Positions 1 to 14,289 of a DNA stretch of 64,000 nt are shown piece after piece. This DNA is from Sclerodactyla briareus (taxonomy: Eukaryota > Echinodermata > Holothuroidea > Dendrochirotida > Sclerodactylidae), in assembly GCA_026419785.1 (NCBI GenBank), contig JAODTK010003555.1:620001-684000 (forward strand). Direction: 5' to 3'. Both the position numbers and the translations under genes were made by a program. The notes under the pieces were generated by a model that was not told the origin of the DNA, did not search any database, and worked only from the letters and a program-made list of their open reading frames with translations. Position 1 is the stretch's first letter. Each line of letters starts with the position of its first letter.

Positions 1-449
1 CCATCCGAGCTCAAGTGCATCCGACATATATGGAGTTATACTATTTATAAAACTTTATTGCCTGAAAGGAAATTAAATGTCTGCAAACATAAAACATATG
101 AGACATAGTTAAAAGAATAGGACGATAAATAGAATCACATAGACGGTACATGGAATCACATGTGGTTAGGAACATAGAATGTGTAAAAGACTATAAGGAA
201 ACTAGAAATCTAGTAAATTCTGAGTTAAAAAGCCTGATTGCACTGAAAATAGATAACGGTTAGTATGAGAAACAACTGGTTCTTAGTCTACCACTGCGTG
301 GGATACGAAGATCGTTCACAGCGCTATGGAGCGGATGTTTTGGGTCATTCCATATTGACCTCGGCTTGATCCGGACACGGGACTCGTATAGCGAATTAAC
401 AGTAGGCAGATTGTCAGAAACAAATCTTCCCCTTCTAATAATATCATCA

Positions 450-3310
450 ATAATTTCAAATGTGCTTTATCGGTGTTGTCAACCAAGCATATCATACAGT
501 ACGTAGGTCCACACAGAGCAGATTACGGCATTATAAAACATGGCAAGGATTTCAGGGCTAACATCAAAGGAATGTTATTTACGAAGACAATACAGACGTG
601 GTCATTAAGCGCTTCACAGCGTGGTCTTTCCAACTCAAATTATCATCGATTACCACACTGCGATATTTATACTCTTTCACCAAGACCTGCCTTTGATGGT
701 GATTGGATCGAACGAATAATGGTACTTGGTTCGAAAACGATAACCATCTCCTTAGTTTTTGTAACATTCAATTCTGCAGTTAATTTTCATCACAATATAG
801 TGAACAAATCTGTTCATCTGGTCTGAGAACATGGAATCGTCATTATTCACCACTAGACCAATGAGTGCAGTATCATCAGCAAATTTTACCAAGGAGCAGT
901 TGGGCATGTGGAACGAATATCAGGAGTGCAAACAGTAAATAGAAAAGGGGCCAAAACTGTACCCTGGGGGACACCATTACTTGAGGGTATCAGTTCACTA
1001 CAGATTTGTTTCCATTACTCATCTGACGAACTGTGAGCGATTCGTCAGATAGTCAAGAAGCCAAGAATCAGAGGATGGGGGATAACATGCATTTTATATA
1101 GTTTGTCAGCAAGTAGGGTGGGGTTGAATTGTATTAAATGCAGATGAGAAATCGAAATACATTATACGCCCCGAAGCAATTCACCCTGATATTTTCTAAG
1201 TGAGAGTAGAGCTTGTCGAGCATAAAAAGAACAGCATCTTCAGTGTTTTCGACCTTTAGCGTAAGCAAACTGCAATGTAGCCTGTTGAAACAGGCGTTCG
1301 ACTTTGTTCACCTCGTATCAGCTTCATTCACTCATATGTGCAGGTGGACCCGTTAACCAATCAGTGATTGCCTATAACAATCGCCTGTGCGTCTTCGTTC
1401 CGCTCGCTGTCGAACTCAATCAAGGGCGGGACTAGTGGGCGGTGCAACGTTAACGTAGATTGCGCAATCGGAGATTCTCTCTTACTAATTTACGGGAACC
1501 GGCCATGCCTGCTGGGAAATTACTCAATTGCTCGATGTGCAATTGTTTAGACCACCTCCAACCTAGTTTTGGCATATGTCAGATGGATATTCTGTCTTAA
1601 TTCCCCATTTTGCAGGATTCAAATTTTTCCGAAATTCCGCGGCGATACCAAACAAACCGCCATACGCCTGCGATAGCCGAAACAGGGGCTTCGGTCAAAT
1701 TTAGGCTTCAAATACATCATTCCTTCAATAATTTCTCATTTTCGGTGTTGTAAAAGGTTATTGAAAGTCTTCTGTGAATATTAATGACCAAATTATGGGG
1801 CGATTTCTCGCGTAATCTATTCAGGGCTGCTCCCATCCATATCAACGCCCGTGTGCTACTGATGACTGACATCTACGTCACCAGAACTTTAATGAGCAAA
1901 ATCCCATTTTTTTTGGATTTGGGATTTTTTTCTGCAGACGATATGTTGGTGATATTCGACCGTGGTATATATACTAAAGGGCAATAGCCCTCTCTATTTA
2001 GGAACAGCTTCTCCATATCGTCTGCTTTAGCAGGCTAACTGCAATGGGTCCAAACGACCAGCGAGCATTGTCTAAGAGCATTTACATCGAATCTCACATA
2101 TTTTCCTTGGCAATAGTTGTGAGGGCGACTTGGCGTAAGTCATTCATGCATGAAATAGTGATTTTTTGGCCAGGATGATGCAAGACTGCTTCCAAATGGT
2201 TGGAATGGACTGGGTACTGAACGATAGGTAAAAATATATGTGAATATACTTGCAAGTTGGCCAGAGCAGGCTTTGAGAACCCGAGGAGACAGCCATTTCT
2301 GGACCATCTGCTTAAATCGGATGTTTTTTGGCACACTGGTTCCGAACCATGTCCTCCGTAATGTCCACAAATGAAACAGGTTCGGCAAGTAAACGGCTAA
2401 GCATACTTTCAATCTTGTTGGAGAAATCCAGGCAATCAAAACGATTATAGAAAGCATTCAACTCGTTGGCGAAATCTGTTGATTAATTCGGTAATTGATT
2501 GGTCAAGCTAGGATCCGTGGTGCTGCCACTCATTAACCTCATACCTTGCCAGGCCTGTTTCATCTTATTATCAATGGAAACACCTTTCGATTTTCTGTTT
2601 ATGAGCGATTCTTTTCACTCTTGATAGCCCTGTCCAATTGTTTCTGAATTTCTTCCAGCGTGTTCTTGTCACCCACCCCCTCTTCGTAGGCAAACTTCTT
2701 TCGATTGATAATCTGCTTGGGAAAACTTGACATACGAGCTTACAGTATCAGTCAATTCGTGAATGTCCGAACTGGAGTCCATAAAGATAGACCAATCATG
2801 TTGTGGAACACGGCTTCATTTGACCACTGCTTGATGTAAATAACCGCTGGTTTATTGGGTGGACAATCGGTGGTATAACTTCGGTAGGAGAAGGACATGG
2901 TCGTGGTCGTTTTCCCCCAGATTCGGCAGTGGAGTGGCAGCGTAAGCATCCTTGACGTTGGTGTAGCATAGATCGAGGGTCGGCTCACCGCGAGTCGGGC
3001 AATCAACGTGCTGATAAAAGAGGATCCGGGTCGCTTCAAAGAACCGTGATTAAAGTCACTATTGACAACAACAAAGGCGTCCAGGGAATCCACTTCCAAT
3101 TTTACCTTCAGGCTAGTATTAACCCATGACTGCGGATACGTGTTGCGGTACAACATCATAAATTGGATTCACGCATTTTGCAGACATGGAAAGAATATAA
3201 CCAGGCTGCTTCCATGTTTCGTAGTTGCAAAAAAAGATAAAAAAAATGGAACGAGTTACGAGTAGGCAAAATGGCCATGTTGCCATTGGTGGGTGCCGCA
3301 TCACAACCAA
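450..3310 (-). mobile_element. Decayed CR1/Rex1-like non-LTR retrotransposon (endonuclease + RT)
   Basis: On the minus strand one can read the end of the endonuclease (near 3070-2800: F-V-V-V-N-S-D-F-N-H-G-S-L-K, followed by a T-L-D-L-C-Y-like stretch). The interdomain follows (2340-2200: S-P-R-V-L-K-A-C-S-G-Q-L-A), then N-D-L-R-Q-V-A-L-T near 2130. The RT core includes N-G-V-P-Q-G-T-V-L near 985-960 and F-A-D-D near 883-872. Downstream is K-E-Y-K-Y-R-S-V-V-I-D-D-N-L-S-W-K near 690-640. Order and motifs match Rex1/CR1-group LINEs. It is full of frameshifts and stops, and a different dispersed repeat (1320-2040) lies inside its span. Inactive. Confidence 0.85.
1320..2045 (+). repeat. Dispersed repeat R1, left part
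   Basis: Shares with 57990-58600 in the same direction: CATATGTGCAGGTGGAC / CATATGTACAGGATGAC, CGCATACGCCTGC-like, CAGGGCT...CCATCC.TATCAACGC, GCTACTGATGACTGACATCT / GCTACTGATGATTGACATCT and TCTATTTA.GAACTGCT. Divergence is high. This copy lacks the right part of the repeat. Confidence 0.6.
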
Positions 3311-5924
3311 TTGATTCTATGGAATAGCATTCCCATAAAGCGATTCAACGCCCTCATTAATGTGTTACGGTACTAGATATTTGTGGGCCCTTCATTGCAT
3401 TATACAGACTAATTCCACCTGAAAATCAGCCTCCCTCGCAAAATGCGAGTTATACAATCATACTCCCACACCGCCTCACCATTTATGGAATCCATATGCA
3501 GTAGGCTCGAGTGTACGGAGTCACTGGGTGATGGCGTTCGACGATCACGTTATCTCGACAGAGGAACCAAGATACGAGTGTTCAGCTCTATTGTGTTTTC
3601 TGATTCGGTATATTCTAGTGAGGATGCTAACTGTGGGACGGAGTCCAGACTAATTCCCCTATCTCCCTCTGCTGCACCTTAGTTACCGATACCAGGACCG
3701 CGTGTCCAGTATCCGCCTCGGGTTTCGGAGGAGAGGCGCAAACGACGAAGGTTGCCTTAATTACTGACCGTTAGCTGCGATTGGGGGCCTTTCTGGCGAG
3801 CCGTCCGGTCCACGGTATCTTGTCGGCACGTAACTCGGTGTCGTCATAGTGTTTTGTTTTTTTCCTAATGATAAACATTCACTCACATTGCCCATGCTAT
3901 ATTTCTAGGTGCCGATCTCTTCTATACTGTTGGAGGAGAGTTTTGCGGGGGTTGACGCCCGTCAGGGATGCATCTTGTTGACCTCCGAGCTTCGCCTCGT
4001 CCATTTCTTCACCGCACGGAATATCGAGATAGAGCAGAGGAACTACGGAGATTCAGCGAGCTGGAAATATTTGAACTTCTTAACTGCACAAAACAGTGCG
4101 GGTATTTGTCCAAGATAATGTAGTATTTGTTCTCTATATTCACGTTAGCATGTGGGCTGATAATAAATGTAATCTATAGTCGAGGATTCAGACGGCCGGA
4201 GTGGAGGGCTGAAACCTATTCATACTTAACATCGGACAGAGTGCAAGACAATCAACCTCGGGTAATTTTGGGCCATGTAAAATGAAAATGAAAAAACATT
4301 AACCTCTTACTTTTGTCGTCAGCAGCACTCGATTGCCTCTGTGAAAAGTACCCCTAACACGTGTTTTGAACCCGAGCATTTATTTTAAACACGATTGGCA
4401 AACCTCTAAAATCCGCTTCCATTTAATCCAATAATTATAGAATTTGAAGAAAAAAAGGGTTCCAAGAAAAAGGAAGAATAGAAAAAACACAAGAAGTAGA
4501 GCCACTATACCCACTAGTTTCGGAAAAGTTATCTTGTGTATTCTTCAATGAGTTGCAACGTTTAGCTATCACAGTCACGGCACTTCCTGAAAGACTGCGT
4601 CATTCTTCTATGACACGTTGAGGGGAAATGTATTTCCGAGCGCCCCGTCTACAAAGCTTTCCATGAAGTGAACGTGAACGCGACAATTTAGGCGTACCTC
4701 AGACATTGTATTTTCTGATTGTCTGCTGGTGTTGTACAATTTTTTTCTAGTTCCAGGGAAAATTCGCAATTGGAGTTAGCCTTGCCAGTATGAGGAATTG
4801 CTATAGTTGCGCTCAAATGAAAAAAGAAAAAAAAACACACAAAACACCAAGGCCATGGACAATTATGAACCCCAAATGCTCAAAAAATCATCCCGAGGAC
4901 GTCTTATGAACGAGAAATAAACGATTAGCTCTCCTATAACCTTCTTCAAGCAGATGCGTGTTTCCCGCTAATTGAGGAAGGGATGCATATTCGAGTCGAG
5001 GCCTCACCAATTGCCCAAAAAACGCACTTAAATATTCTTATCACGAAAATTTGTGATGAACATAATTGATTAGTCACAATGGTTAGTATATTGGCTTGTC
5101 GAGGATGTGCTACTTATATATGTGCACGCAATTTCTGTTTTTATTTCATGATCGAGGGAAAACCATTTGATTCAACTGAAACATTTTCCTTTCTTCTTTA
5201 CTTGCATGGTGTGTCGAATTAACAAATATAAACACGAATATTGATGTTGCACAATAAAAAATCGTTAACGAATATGATGTTAGGGAAGAGATCACCATAT
5301 ACCATTTCCATATACTTCTCAGATCGACCGAAATCACGTTTTTTTAAGGCACAGCGGCACTCTCGCGAAATTGTGTTGGCCAGCTGGATACACTGCGGCG
5401 GTAAACTCTCCTCTGCTTGTTTGAAGTAGTTAATTCTCTTTGGCCTATTCGAAAACGTCCACGAACAATTAACTGATTGGCGATTCATCTGGTCAATTAT
5501 AATACTCGATTGTTGTTCGATATTACACTGCAGTTTGATCGAGCCACACCCACTTGTATTATGATGTTATGAGAATGACAATGACTTTTTTCATTGAATT
5601 TCTCCTCGATTGCTTACACAGGTCTGTACTGCATTCTACCCAGTTTCATAAATATCCCACAGGAATAGACGCGAAGGGTGAGTACATTGAGCTTGTAATA
5701 GGTCAGACACATTTGTTCGTATAATGTTGATGGAATTCTATCTACTTCTTCTTCTTCTTTTTCGTTGGGGGACTGCCCAACATTCCTAAGGAACAAAACT
5801 GAGCAGGGTGGGTGTGGGCATGTACTAAACAGGGGAAAGTGCTAAGTGCTAGTCCGATGCTGGAGGCATCAGGTGTCGTTTCACACAGAGCTTTGAAGTT
5901 CGCGGGCTAACAAATTTTTTACTT
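3311..5924. other. Intergenic, nothing recognised
   Basis: AT-rich sequence with short chance frames (for example 3443-3682 and 5219-5488) lacking codon bias, domains or splice context. No RNA gene or repeat family identified. Confidence 0.5.
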
Positions 5925-6085
5925 GTCACAATGTCTTGCGTTTTCGAATAGTGGTAAACAGTTAAAAAAATAAGCCGTAACCATATTGCTATGAGGAAAT
6001 CTCGTCTATTCCCGAACTGTTCAGTGGTGAGCATGCGCACTTACAACCACGAACTGGCTTATTTATCGTTATCGGTCGTCGCTAT
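5925..6085 (-). repeat. Short dispersed repeat R2, copy 1
   Basis: Shares TGCGTTTTCGAATAGTGGT, GGTGAGCATGCGCAC and ..GGCTTATT with 51740-51880 in the same direction. In the minus frame both code V-R-M-L-T-T-E. This could be a relic of a mobile element; not identified. Confidence 0.5.
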
Positions 6086-6889
6086 CGAATATGTGACCGG
6101 AGCCTAAACCGATCACGGCATGCATGATCAGGAGCGCTCATTGTAAACAGTGACAACTTACATTCCACATTTTAGCAGATCTCGTCATGCAGTCAGAGGG
6201 ATCGTGTATAGATGTTCGTATCAGTTGAACTGCATATCTATCGTGTTCCCTAGATAACAAGGCGTCATACGTTGAACACCGAATTGTGGGTTTGCGGCTT
6301 CGAAATACCCTTGTTAAGTCACTATGAAGTCGCTATATATAACACAGGCAGCATACGTTCTTTCCTATTATGAGTGCTAGGTATTGACTTACACTGCTTT
6401 CTGTTCTGTACCAGTATAGAAAACAGCCGGAATATCACAGGTACTTGCCGTTGAGACAAAATAAGTAGCTGTTCTAAATCTTAATGAGTTGGGTTCCATA
6501 GTATGCTGCATTACACATCACAGCAACGTGCGTTTTTATTAATGAAAAAAAAAAAAAACTATACAGAAGGGAACACGGCGAAATGACAACGGGCCACTCT
6601 TCCTTCATCCACTTCATAAATTTATTCATGATCAATTCATTTTCCATTCATCTATTCATTCATTCATCATTTATTCAATTATCCATTTGTTCACTCGATC
6701 GGAGGTGAGACTGGCAATTTGAAGCCAACAGTTTTCAGGCAGAAAAAAATACTAACACTATACGCCATGTACCTTCGATGAATCAACGGATGAGGAGTAA
6801 ATCCTAGTGTAATCAAATCATTCATGCGGTTTAACGGGTATTGGTTATCACTATAAGAAAAGGGGGGGGGGGACCTGCTAGGACCAGAC

Positions 6890-7080
6890 AAGCCGAGAGG
6901 ATGATCTAGTGATTAGTGCATCTCACTTCAATGGAGGGGAAAAAAGAGCCCCTGTCGTTCGGTCGGGAGATTGGGTCTCCATCCATTGTCCGTTCCCATA
7001 AACTCCGAAACATCTGGGTCAACTTTACCCATAATTGGGTCACGGGGGAACAAAACCAAACTCCATGGTCGAAGTGTGAC
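6890..7080 (+). mobile_element. Possible SINE or other tRNA-headed repeat
   Basis: GATGATCTAGTGATTAGTGC has the layout of a tRNA A-box. The following bases include GGGTCAACTTTACCCATAATTGGGTCA, a string related to copies at 7.7 kb and 52.9 kb. No clear B-box (TCGGTCGGGAGATTGGGTCT is the nearest). A weak call. Confidence 0.3.
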
Positions 7081-7084
7081 TCGA

Positions 7085-10000
7085 TTAAATATTAATTTCA
7101 TTCTCTACTGGTATGCGTAGTAACAAGTAATGCAGCTGGCTTAGCAGAGGAATGGGAAAACTGGAAACATGCAGTACCCCATCACTAAAGAAAGGCGTAG
7201 GCGTGGCTAGTTGAACCATGAGAATAATAAAATTCATAATACGACTTGGTCGAATATAAAGCGACGGGGAAAAAAACATGATAAGGCCGGAAAAATCTTC
7301 CCAAATATTCATGCAGTACCATACCCCACAGCAAACCGGTACATTGATATTCATCACAAATGGGTGATAGTAAGTTGTTAAATCTTCTCAATCCCTCTTG
7401 TATCGCATCACTAGCCTGGTTAAGGCTTAGCCTGGAGGTCGAGCGGAACTGCTCATGTCCAACTGTAGGGATGGTTGATACCATCAGAGAAGAACATTAT
7501 CGACTTGACGTTCCTAATTACTTTCCGTCATTTTCGATTATGCAATTATTGACCATACCCGATACTGCGAGATGCTCTGAATAATGGAAAATAATTGCAT
7601 TCAGACTGGCCAACCGTTTGCGAAAGGGAGTACTGGTGTTGAGAGAAAAAAAAAAGGACTCGAGCCTATACTCATCGCCCGAACAGTATTACACTCTAAA
7701 AACATCGAGGTCAAATTTACCTAAAATTTGATCAGAATAGTACTGAACCGAAATTCGGGGTCGCATTTTGACCCACATTTCCCGGTCAAATAACTTTTAT
7801 CAGGAGTGATGACGTGTGCTTGCACATTCGAAACTGGACTCTAACTGACCCGTCTCTAAAGGTTATTGAAACCCAGTGGTCATGTAACATATTCCTTCAC
7901 ACTAGTGCAGGTGAAAAGGAGACAAAATAAAATAAAATATCTGCCTATCTGCCTATACCGCAAATTGGGAGATATACCGCAAGTTTGCCTTCTCGTCGAG
8001 GTTGGAGGATGTTAAGGAATTCATGACGTGACGGACGGGGCCTCCCGTTGGCGCAACACAGTAAATGCTGGCTGCAATTTTGCCCCTTGATGACAGAGAA
8101 ACAGAAGAAGGCATTCACATATAAATAAATGAGATTACCTTGTGAACAAAACTAATTGTTTCACATTAACTTTGTTCCTCATTGGGCACCCAATCGGCTG
8201 AAGTTTGGTATGGAGCTTCGGCTTCCACAATGTATTGAACCCGAAAAAGTACCAAAAGCCCAGTCTTATCTACTTGATCATTTGCCCTTGAGTAATTGTT
8301 TTTCATGGTTGACCATGTGTTGAGGAATGATTTAACTATACAGTTCTCTTTGGGCTACTGTCAACGCGTAGATATACGAACATTACCTGAGATCTGGTGA
8401 TTACGCAATGAACTTTCCGTGACTCCCGCATCAAACAATTTCAGAAAGAAGTGGAAATACGCGTTCACTGATACAACAGTAATGATCGTTCATTTCAGAA
8501 GATTTTGGATATTTGAAATACTAGCATAATCTCCCAGATGTAAAAGTATTCTAAATTATGTCATCGTTTCGATTATTTTGTTCTAGTTGGCTGGTACCTC
8601 TATTCAGGCTACTACCATTTCGACGTAAAGAATTCTCTGTGGAAGGTAAGGATTTCCGGTTTCGAGTCGGAAAGGGGCCTGAAGGGGAGGGCTAATCGAA
8701 AATGAGTCGCCCTCCTATTAAGGTTATAGCCCCTCCCCCCTCCCACACACACACCTTGAAACAACAGAGGACAACACGTGCATCAACATGTCTTCGAGTC
8801 AATTACACTATAACTCATCGCTAAATTAAAGAGTAGTCGACTCGACCATTGTGCTAGAATGTCCTTCAATAGTAACTTTTCTCCTGATTTTATTCAATTT
8901 GGGCAGATTTGACCATCAAACTTGGTTATTCCACGTCATGTTATATTTTTTTTTAAGGCAGACTTACATAATCGGTCATAGTGTATGAAACTCCGCACCG
9001 TATTGTAACTTGCAATGCCCACAAAACCACGTTTCTAAACTAAACCTCTGACCCTTTTTATTCAACCCTTATTTTCTGACATACTCAGTAGTAAGATTCA
9101 GTTGAAATCCCTTATTGTTTGTAAGGTATTAAGTATGACAAACCGACGCTGCAATGAATCCATCGAATGCTTGGTGCGTACAGGTCTACACACACTGAAA
9201 TTAACACCTTGGACTTTTTGGATACAGGTAGATTTTCACAAGGAGTCCGAGTCTCATGTTCCGACCACCGAAGTTGCACGAAGTGTTCTGTTTTATTTTT
9301 TAATTCATTCATTTTTTTTTCAGTGCGAAAACTCTCAACGACTGATAAACGGCGAACTGTACAGTGATATGGTGAGTGGAATGGCTGAATTGTGTTCAGT
9401 TGTACATTTCGGTTAGAACTTGGAACAACTAAGCAAGACGTGGGTGGCTCGGGGGAGGTGGGGGAAACAAGGAATTGAGATTGAAAATTTGGTCACCAGG
9501 CCACGAAACAGCCAGAGATTAGTCAAGTTGATAAACAGTTCAGAATGTCTGACCCTTCTATCTAGCACCACGAATGTTTGCTCCAATTGCTGGAAATGGG
9601 ATCCCGGGCAGAAAACAAAATTATTGCAACGGAAATCCGGCTACTTTTGTGATTCGGGCCCACACATGTTTAGCCCTCCAGAGAATGAAAGTGTTTCAAA
9701 CGCGTCTGGGTGATCACCCCAATATCATCGAAACTCTCGCGCTCGTTATATTTTTTATAATCCAAGTATAATCTGGAACATTTACAACCACAATGCAGAA
9801 AATTATGACAATCCGAACTGACATTGAGCAGACGTGTACCTGTATTTGGTAATTGGATGGAATCATCGATCATTCTCACATGAAATTTCTTAATATAATC
9901 TACAAGTCGGCAGATGTTCATGACGAAAAGATAATGTCTAGTATTTGACCTGCCCACTCGGTCACTGAATGATTAACTACTTGAATGATAGTTTTGCATC

Positions 10001-13000
10001 AGCCTAAACGTAACAGAGAGTATCGCCGCATGGTCGTTAGATAATGTGTCAGTGTCTATTGAGGAACTCATTAGACAGTTAGATCACCGCGAGGCTCAGG
10101 CCGGTGAGTAACCGTGGACATTAATTGAAATCGTGACTCCATCGCGAAGAAGTGGAAAACAACGTTCCCTTATGAACTGTCCAAACAGGATGTTCTCTCA
10201 GCGAACAGACCGTATAATCAATTGGTTTGAGCGGCTGACTTGCAAAACTGCCAGCATAGGCCTGGGGCCTGCTGAGGGGGCCTCTAGTCCGTTCGGTGCT
10301 CACTCAGGTCAGGCCCCCTGTAACGTGTCCAACAAAGCAGTGGCACAACCAGGGGGCGCCCTTTTTGACAATAGCTGAGTGTCTACAAGAAGGGGGGCGC
10401 ACGCCCCCAATGAAAGTCCCCCCCCCCCACTGAGAATTCGAGTGTCCCATTTTACATGTGTGAGAGAAAATCATCTTACAATACGAGTCATGCTGCATGT
10501 TGCGCATGTGGACTCGGAGAGGGTGAATTCCGACATATCCATCATCAGTATTCTGAACGAATCTCGCGCTACGTACGCACGAATAATAAGGCGTCCGCTT
10601 TCGTCTTCATTAGTTATAACAGCGCAAGAGATGCAACTGACTAAAATTTCGGCTTATTAATATAATCCACGACTCTCATATTCCAACTGTGCACAGGAAT
10701 TGTATAATGTTTGAAGAATGCAGTGCACTGAGTGCACTTGGCGTTGGGCTTTTGGGGGAGTGATTCCAATGACTGTGGTTACCGCCACTCTCATGGTTTA
10801 TTATACGGACATCAAGGAATTGGGTGAGTCAGATAGGCAGGCGGAGGGCAAGCTTGGTAGAGAACCTGTTCCGGGGAAATGAGAGTCTAAAAAATCGAGC
10901 AAAATATTGACCAACGATGGGCGGGAATCTGGACTACTAGTTGTATAGGGAGAAAGACTAAAATTGCTGGAATTTGTGCCCAAATACTTAGATTTGACCA
11001 CTAGCAGCCTGCATTTTTCGTTTCGCATCAATTGCGGGAAAAGCTACAAGATTCGTGGGAATTGGTCTGGTCACATACGCCTATGAGTATAACAAATTAA
11101 CATGGCTCCAGCGCAATTAACTTCAACATTAGAAGAAGGCCAGGAGGGTGCCCCCCCCCCACACGAAGATATTACGCCCCCACTACAACTGTACAATGCT
11201 CGCTACGCCACTCGTTAAAAAGTACGATGAACATGCAACAGATTTTCTTAAGGCTAGCACATGTGAAAGGGGGACAAGACTGAACCCCACACCACAATTG
11301 ATGACGTCATGTGATATGGGGACAGGGAATCGAAGTACTGTCTCACAGGTTTCGCAGGAATATAAAAATGTGACCAAACTGCCTCCTCAAATCAATATGA
11401 GACGTAATCCGTTACATCGGGGGCGTTTTGCTACGCGCGCGCACAGATGAAGGTCTTTAATTCGAAGTCTTCAAATTTTGAATGATTCCTTTGTTTACAG
11501 ATCGCAACTGACCAGAGCGCTTGTAGGTAAGTAATAACTTATATTGATATTTCAATATATTTTTTTTTACTGATAGCCCTCAAAATATGTAACTTTACTC
11601 ATTTGGTCGATTTTGAAACCTTGTTAGTAGTAAGTGTACATATAGTCTAGGAATTATTACATAAGAAACGTGTATTGTCCGAAAGAGGCTCAAGGACGAC
11701 GTCGTGTATGTTCTGGTCACATGGATTAATTGGGCATCGTAAATTTCATGTAATGAGTGCCATCAAGGTGCCCTTTCACAATTTTTAATGTCAGATACTT
11801 GGAATGCAAAATGCATCGGAGCGCTCCCATGATTCAATCTGTTCTTCATTTTTTCCATTGGTTGGGGGCAGGTGGAATTATTTCGAGTGTGTCATCCTAT
11901 CCACGAATATTCATATTATACATTCTCTGTTTTTAGACTGTCGATTCTGGAATGCTCGGAAAATATATTCCTGAAACTATATCTGACAGAGTTGTTGTCT
12001 TCAGGATAAAAACAAGACAAACCGACAGCAACACTATTTGCCATCCTTCGGAAACGCATTTAAGTTCTAAGCGAGCAATTACACACGAGCAAATGACACT
12101 GTACTTATAGCAATCAACCATAGTTAGTTAAGGAATATGACACCGTGTTGAGTGCATATATACACTTTAAAAACTGTTAGGGAACAACGGTCCACGGCGA
12201 ACGACTCTATTATAACGTATCGTCAACTGATTGCGCACTAATCCTATGCTTGGCAACACTAAATATTTAGCTAAGCTCATAGCCGAATTACGGAAATCGG
12301 CACTTTTTTAGTGCCCAATTACTTTCACCTTTTTGTGACTGTTTCCATCGTTTTATCAGATCGTAGGAATTAATCGCCTTCTTCAACCTGTGAACTAACT
12401 TCGTCAGAATTCAGCGACAGTCAAACTAACTGCCGAGTGCAATGTATGATGAGGAAGTCAACAAAAATTAGGGATTTCCCCACGATTTGGCTATTGTTCA
12501 TACATTCCGAATCTAGTATCTATTTAGGGAAATATTACAGTTGAAGTGCTGTGTGCGCAATCAATAGAGGACCATGCTTCTCTGTTCTATTGCTAGGCGT
12601 TCATGTCCAACCATATTTGATTTCTAAACATGTCATGGCATAAACTTAATTCAAAAGTAGTGTCAAGATAGTGATTCGAAGAGTGATACATTCATAACAC
12701 TGTTTATGGAGTACTACTAATGAAAATAGCTCGGTTATTAACTCTTTGAGCATTTTCCAGACCCTGAATGCCAATTTAACTTATGAACAGCACAATAACT
12801 CACCACCCTGCTAATAACTGATCCTTCATACCACAGAATCCAACCGGAGATTTGCTCATAGAGGACCCCCCCCCCTCCCCAACAATTTTATAAAATCGAA
12901 ATTTATACATTTTTTGCATCTACCGTACGCATCTTCTTTCCCACAGGGATGAAACCCGGATGGCCCAAAAAGAGGAGGACTCCACTGAAACCAAGACGAG

Positions 13001-13540
13001 GGATCCGGGTACCACAGCAGCTAAATAGACTGATGAGCTCGGTCGGTTTTCATAATACTCTACATACGCTGAGCTGATAGGGGTCCATGCAAATGATTTG
13101 GTGCATCGCAATTTCTACACTAGATACGTAGTGGATTTATCAGCCTACAAAACAGAACAAAAAAACCAAGGACATTCCTATACTCTACAACAGGTGAACT
13201 GTCGACGTGGTTCAAGATATTCTCCTTCATTCAGCCTCGATTCGCGTAACGGGCAGTAGAGCACCCCCTTCTAAAAATGATTTGTGCTGAGAATCTTATG
13301 CGTTGTATAGGTATAGGGGGTGGGGGGGGGGGGGTGAATCTCTCCGTTGAGGCAATGAGTCGGCCAAACGTCAGTCTCTGTGCGCAAAAAACTCTCTCGA
13401 CTTCAAACGTTGGTTTGCAGTTAGAGCAGTCGAGTAATCAAGGGTAGAAGACTTCAGCCAGAAGACGGGAAACCGCGGACCTTACTGCAATTTTGACTGC
13501 GGTTGATCGAAACAAGTTCGTGCATATACGTCCTTGTACA
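7085..13540. other. Intergenic, mostly unrecognised
   Basis: Short overlapping frames on both strands at 7085-7584, 9102-9771 and 10121-10660 show no known domain. A GGTCAAATTT..GACCC-type repeat piece occurs at 7705-7795. 12944-13140 could be an exon (separate entry). Several C10-C13 runs (10423, 11150, 12867, 13325) mark repeats or noisy base calls. Confidence 0.45.
12944..13020 (+). other. Possible small exon or UTR exon upstream of OATP
   Basis: A good acceptor (CATCTTCTTTCCCACAG) is followed by an ATG in fair Kozak context and the charged frame M-A-Q-K-E-E-D-S-T-E-T-K-T-R-D-P-G-T-T-A, which stops soon after at TAG near 13026. It could be a distal N-terminal exon of the OATP or of an unknown gene, or chance. 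Confidence 0.2.
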
Positions 13541-13800
13541 TTGTGGTTGGCACAATTGGTAAAGCGAAGGCCTTCCACCCGGTTAGAGTTGGGTTGATTC
13601 CCTGTCGGGTCTACCAAATGTTACCCTGTTGCCTGACGCTTAGTACAAGGGATTGGAGCACGGACTAACGAGGGGTAAGCCAGTTTGCCGTCTGCGTAAT
13701 AATACCCTCCCCCCCCCCCACACACACGCATTAAGATACCGCCAAAGAGGCATCGCCTTATTCCGTGTACCTGGTGAGGGATTCGCAGCTGACATTAGAT
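13541..13800 (+). mobile_element. tRNA-derived SINE (copy A)
   Basis: The head resembles a tRNA: GTGGTTGGCACAATTGGTA (A-box part) and GGTTGATTCCCTGTCGGG (B-box part). The body has CCTGTTGCCTGACGC, ..AAGGGATTGGAGCA.., GTCTGCGTAAT, a C-run, and GTACCTGGTGAGGGATTCGC at the end. The same body is found at 39290-39475. Confidence 0.75.
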
Positions 13801-14289
13801 GCAGTATCCATGTCTGCATTCTTGCTGGGCCTTAATAGGTTTGATCCTCTGCTCGGCAAGTATAGCATAAAAAATATATAAGTCACGGTAATATTTTTTA
13901 TATGATAAATTTTGCTAGTTGTGTGTTAACTAATGAGGAATCATGGATTATTATGGGCCTGCGAATATATAGTCCTGTACACCATGATTGTGATGCTGAG
14001 AGTGTTATCCTACATGACCCTTCACAAATAATTGTATCATATCGCTGTCGAAGATCATTGTACACTTCTAATAACATGACGCTTCAAATACAAATTAAAC
14101 AAGTGCACGGATATGAGAAAATCTGCTGAGTAATCAATTAAACGACATGAAGTGGTTTGATCTCCAACGCAATGTGAAGTGAAGAGCAGATTGTTCTTTT
14201 TATGCTCGTCTTATGTTAGGCCAACGTGGCAGGATTTTGTATCCAATGCCAGGATTCGCGGGAAGGTGAAGGGGGCAGCTTTCTGATTT

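Noticed and set aside
13541..13620. Functional tRNA gene
   Set aside because: Only A- and B-box-like parts are kept, the cloverleaf does not close, and the segment is followed by a repeated SINE body.
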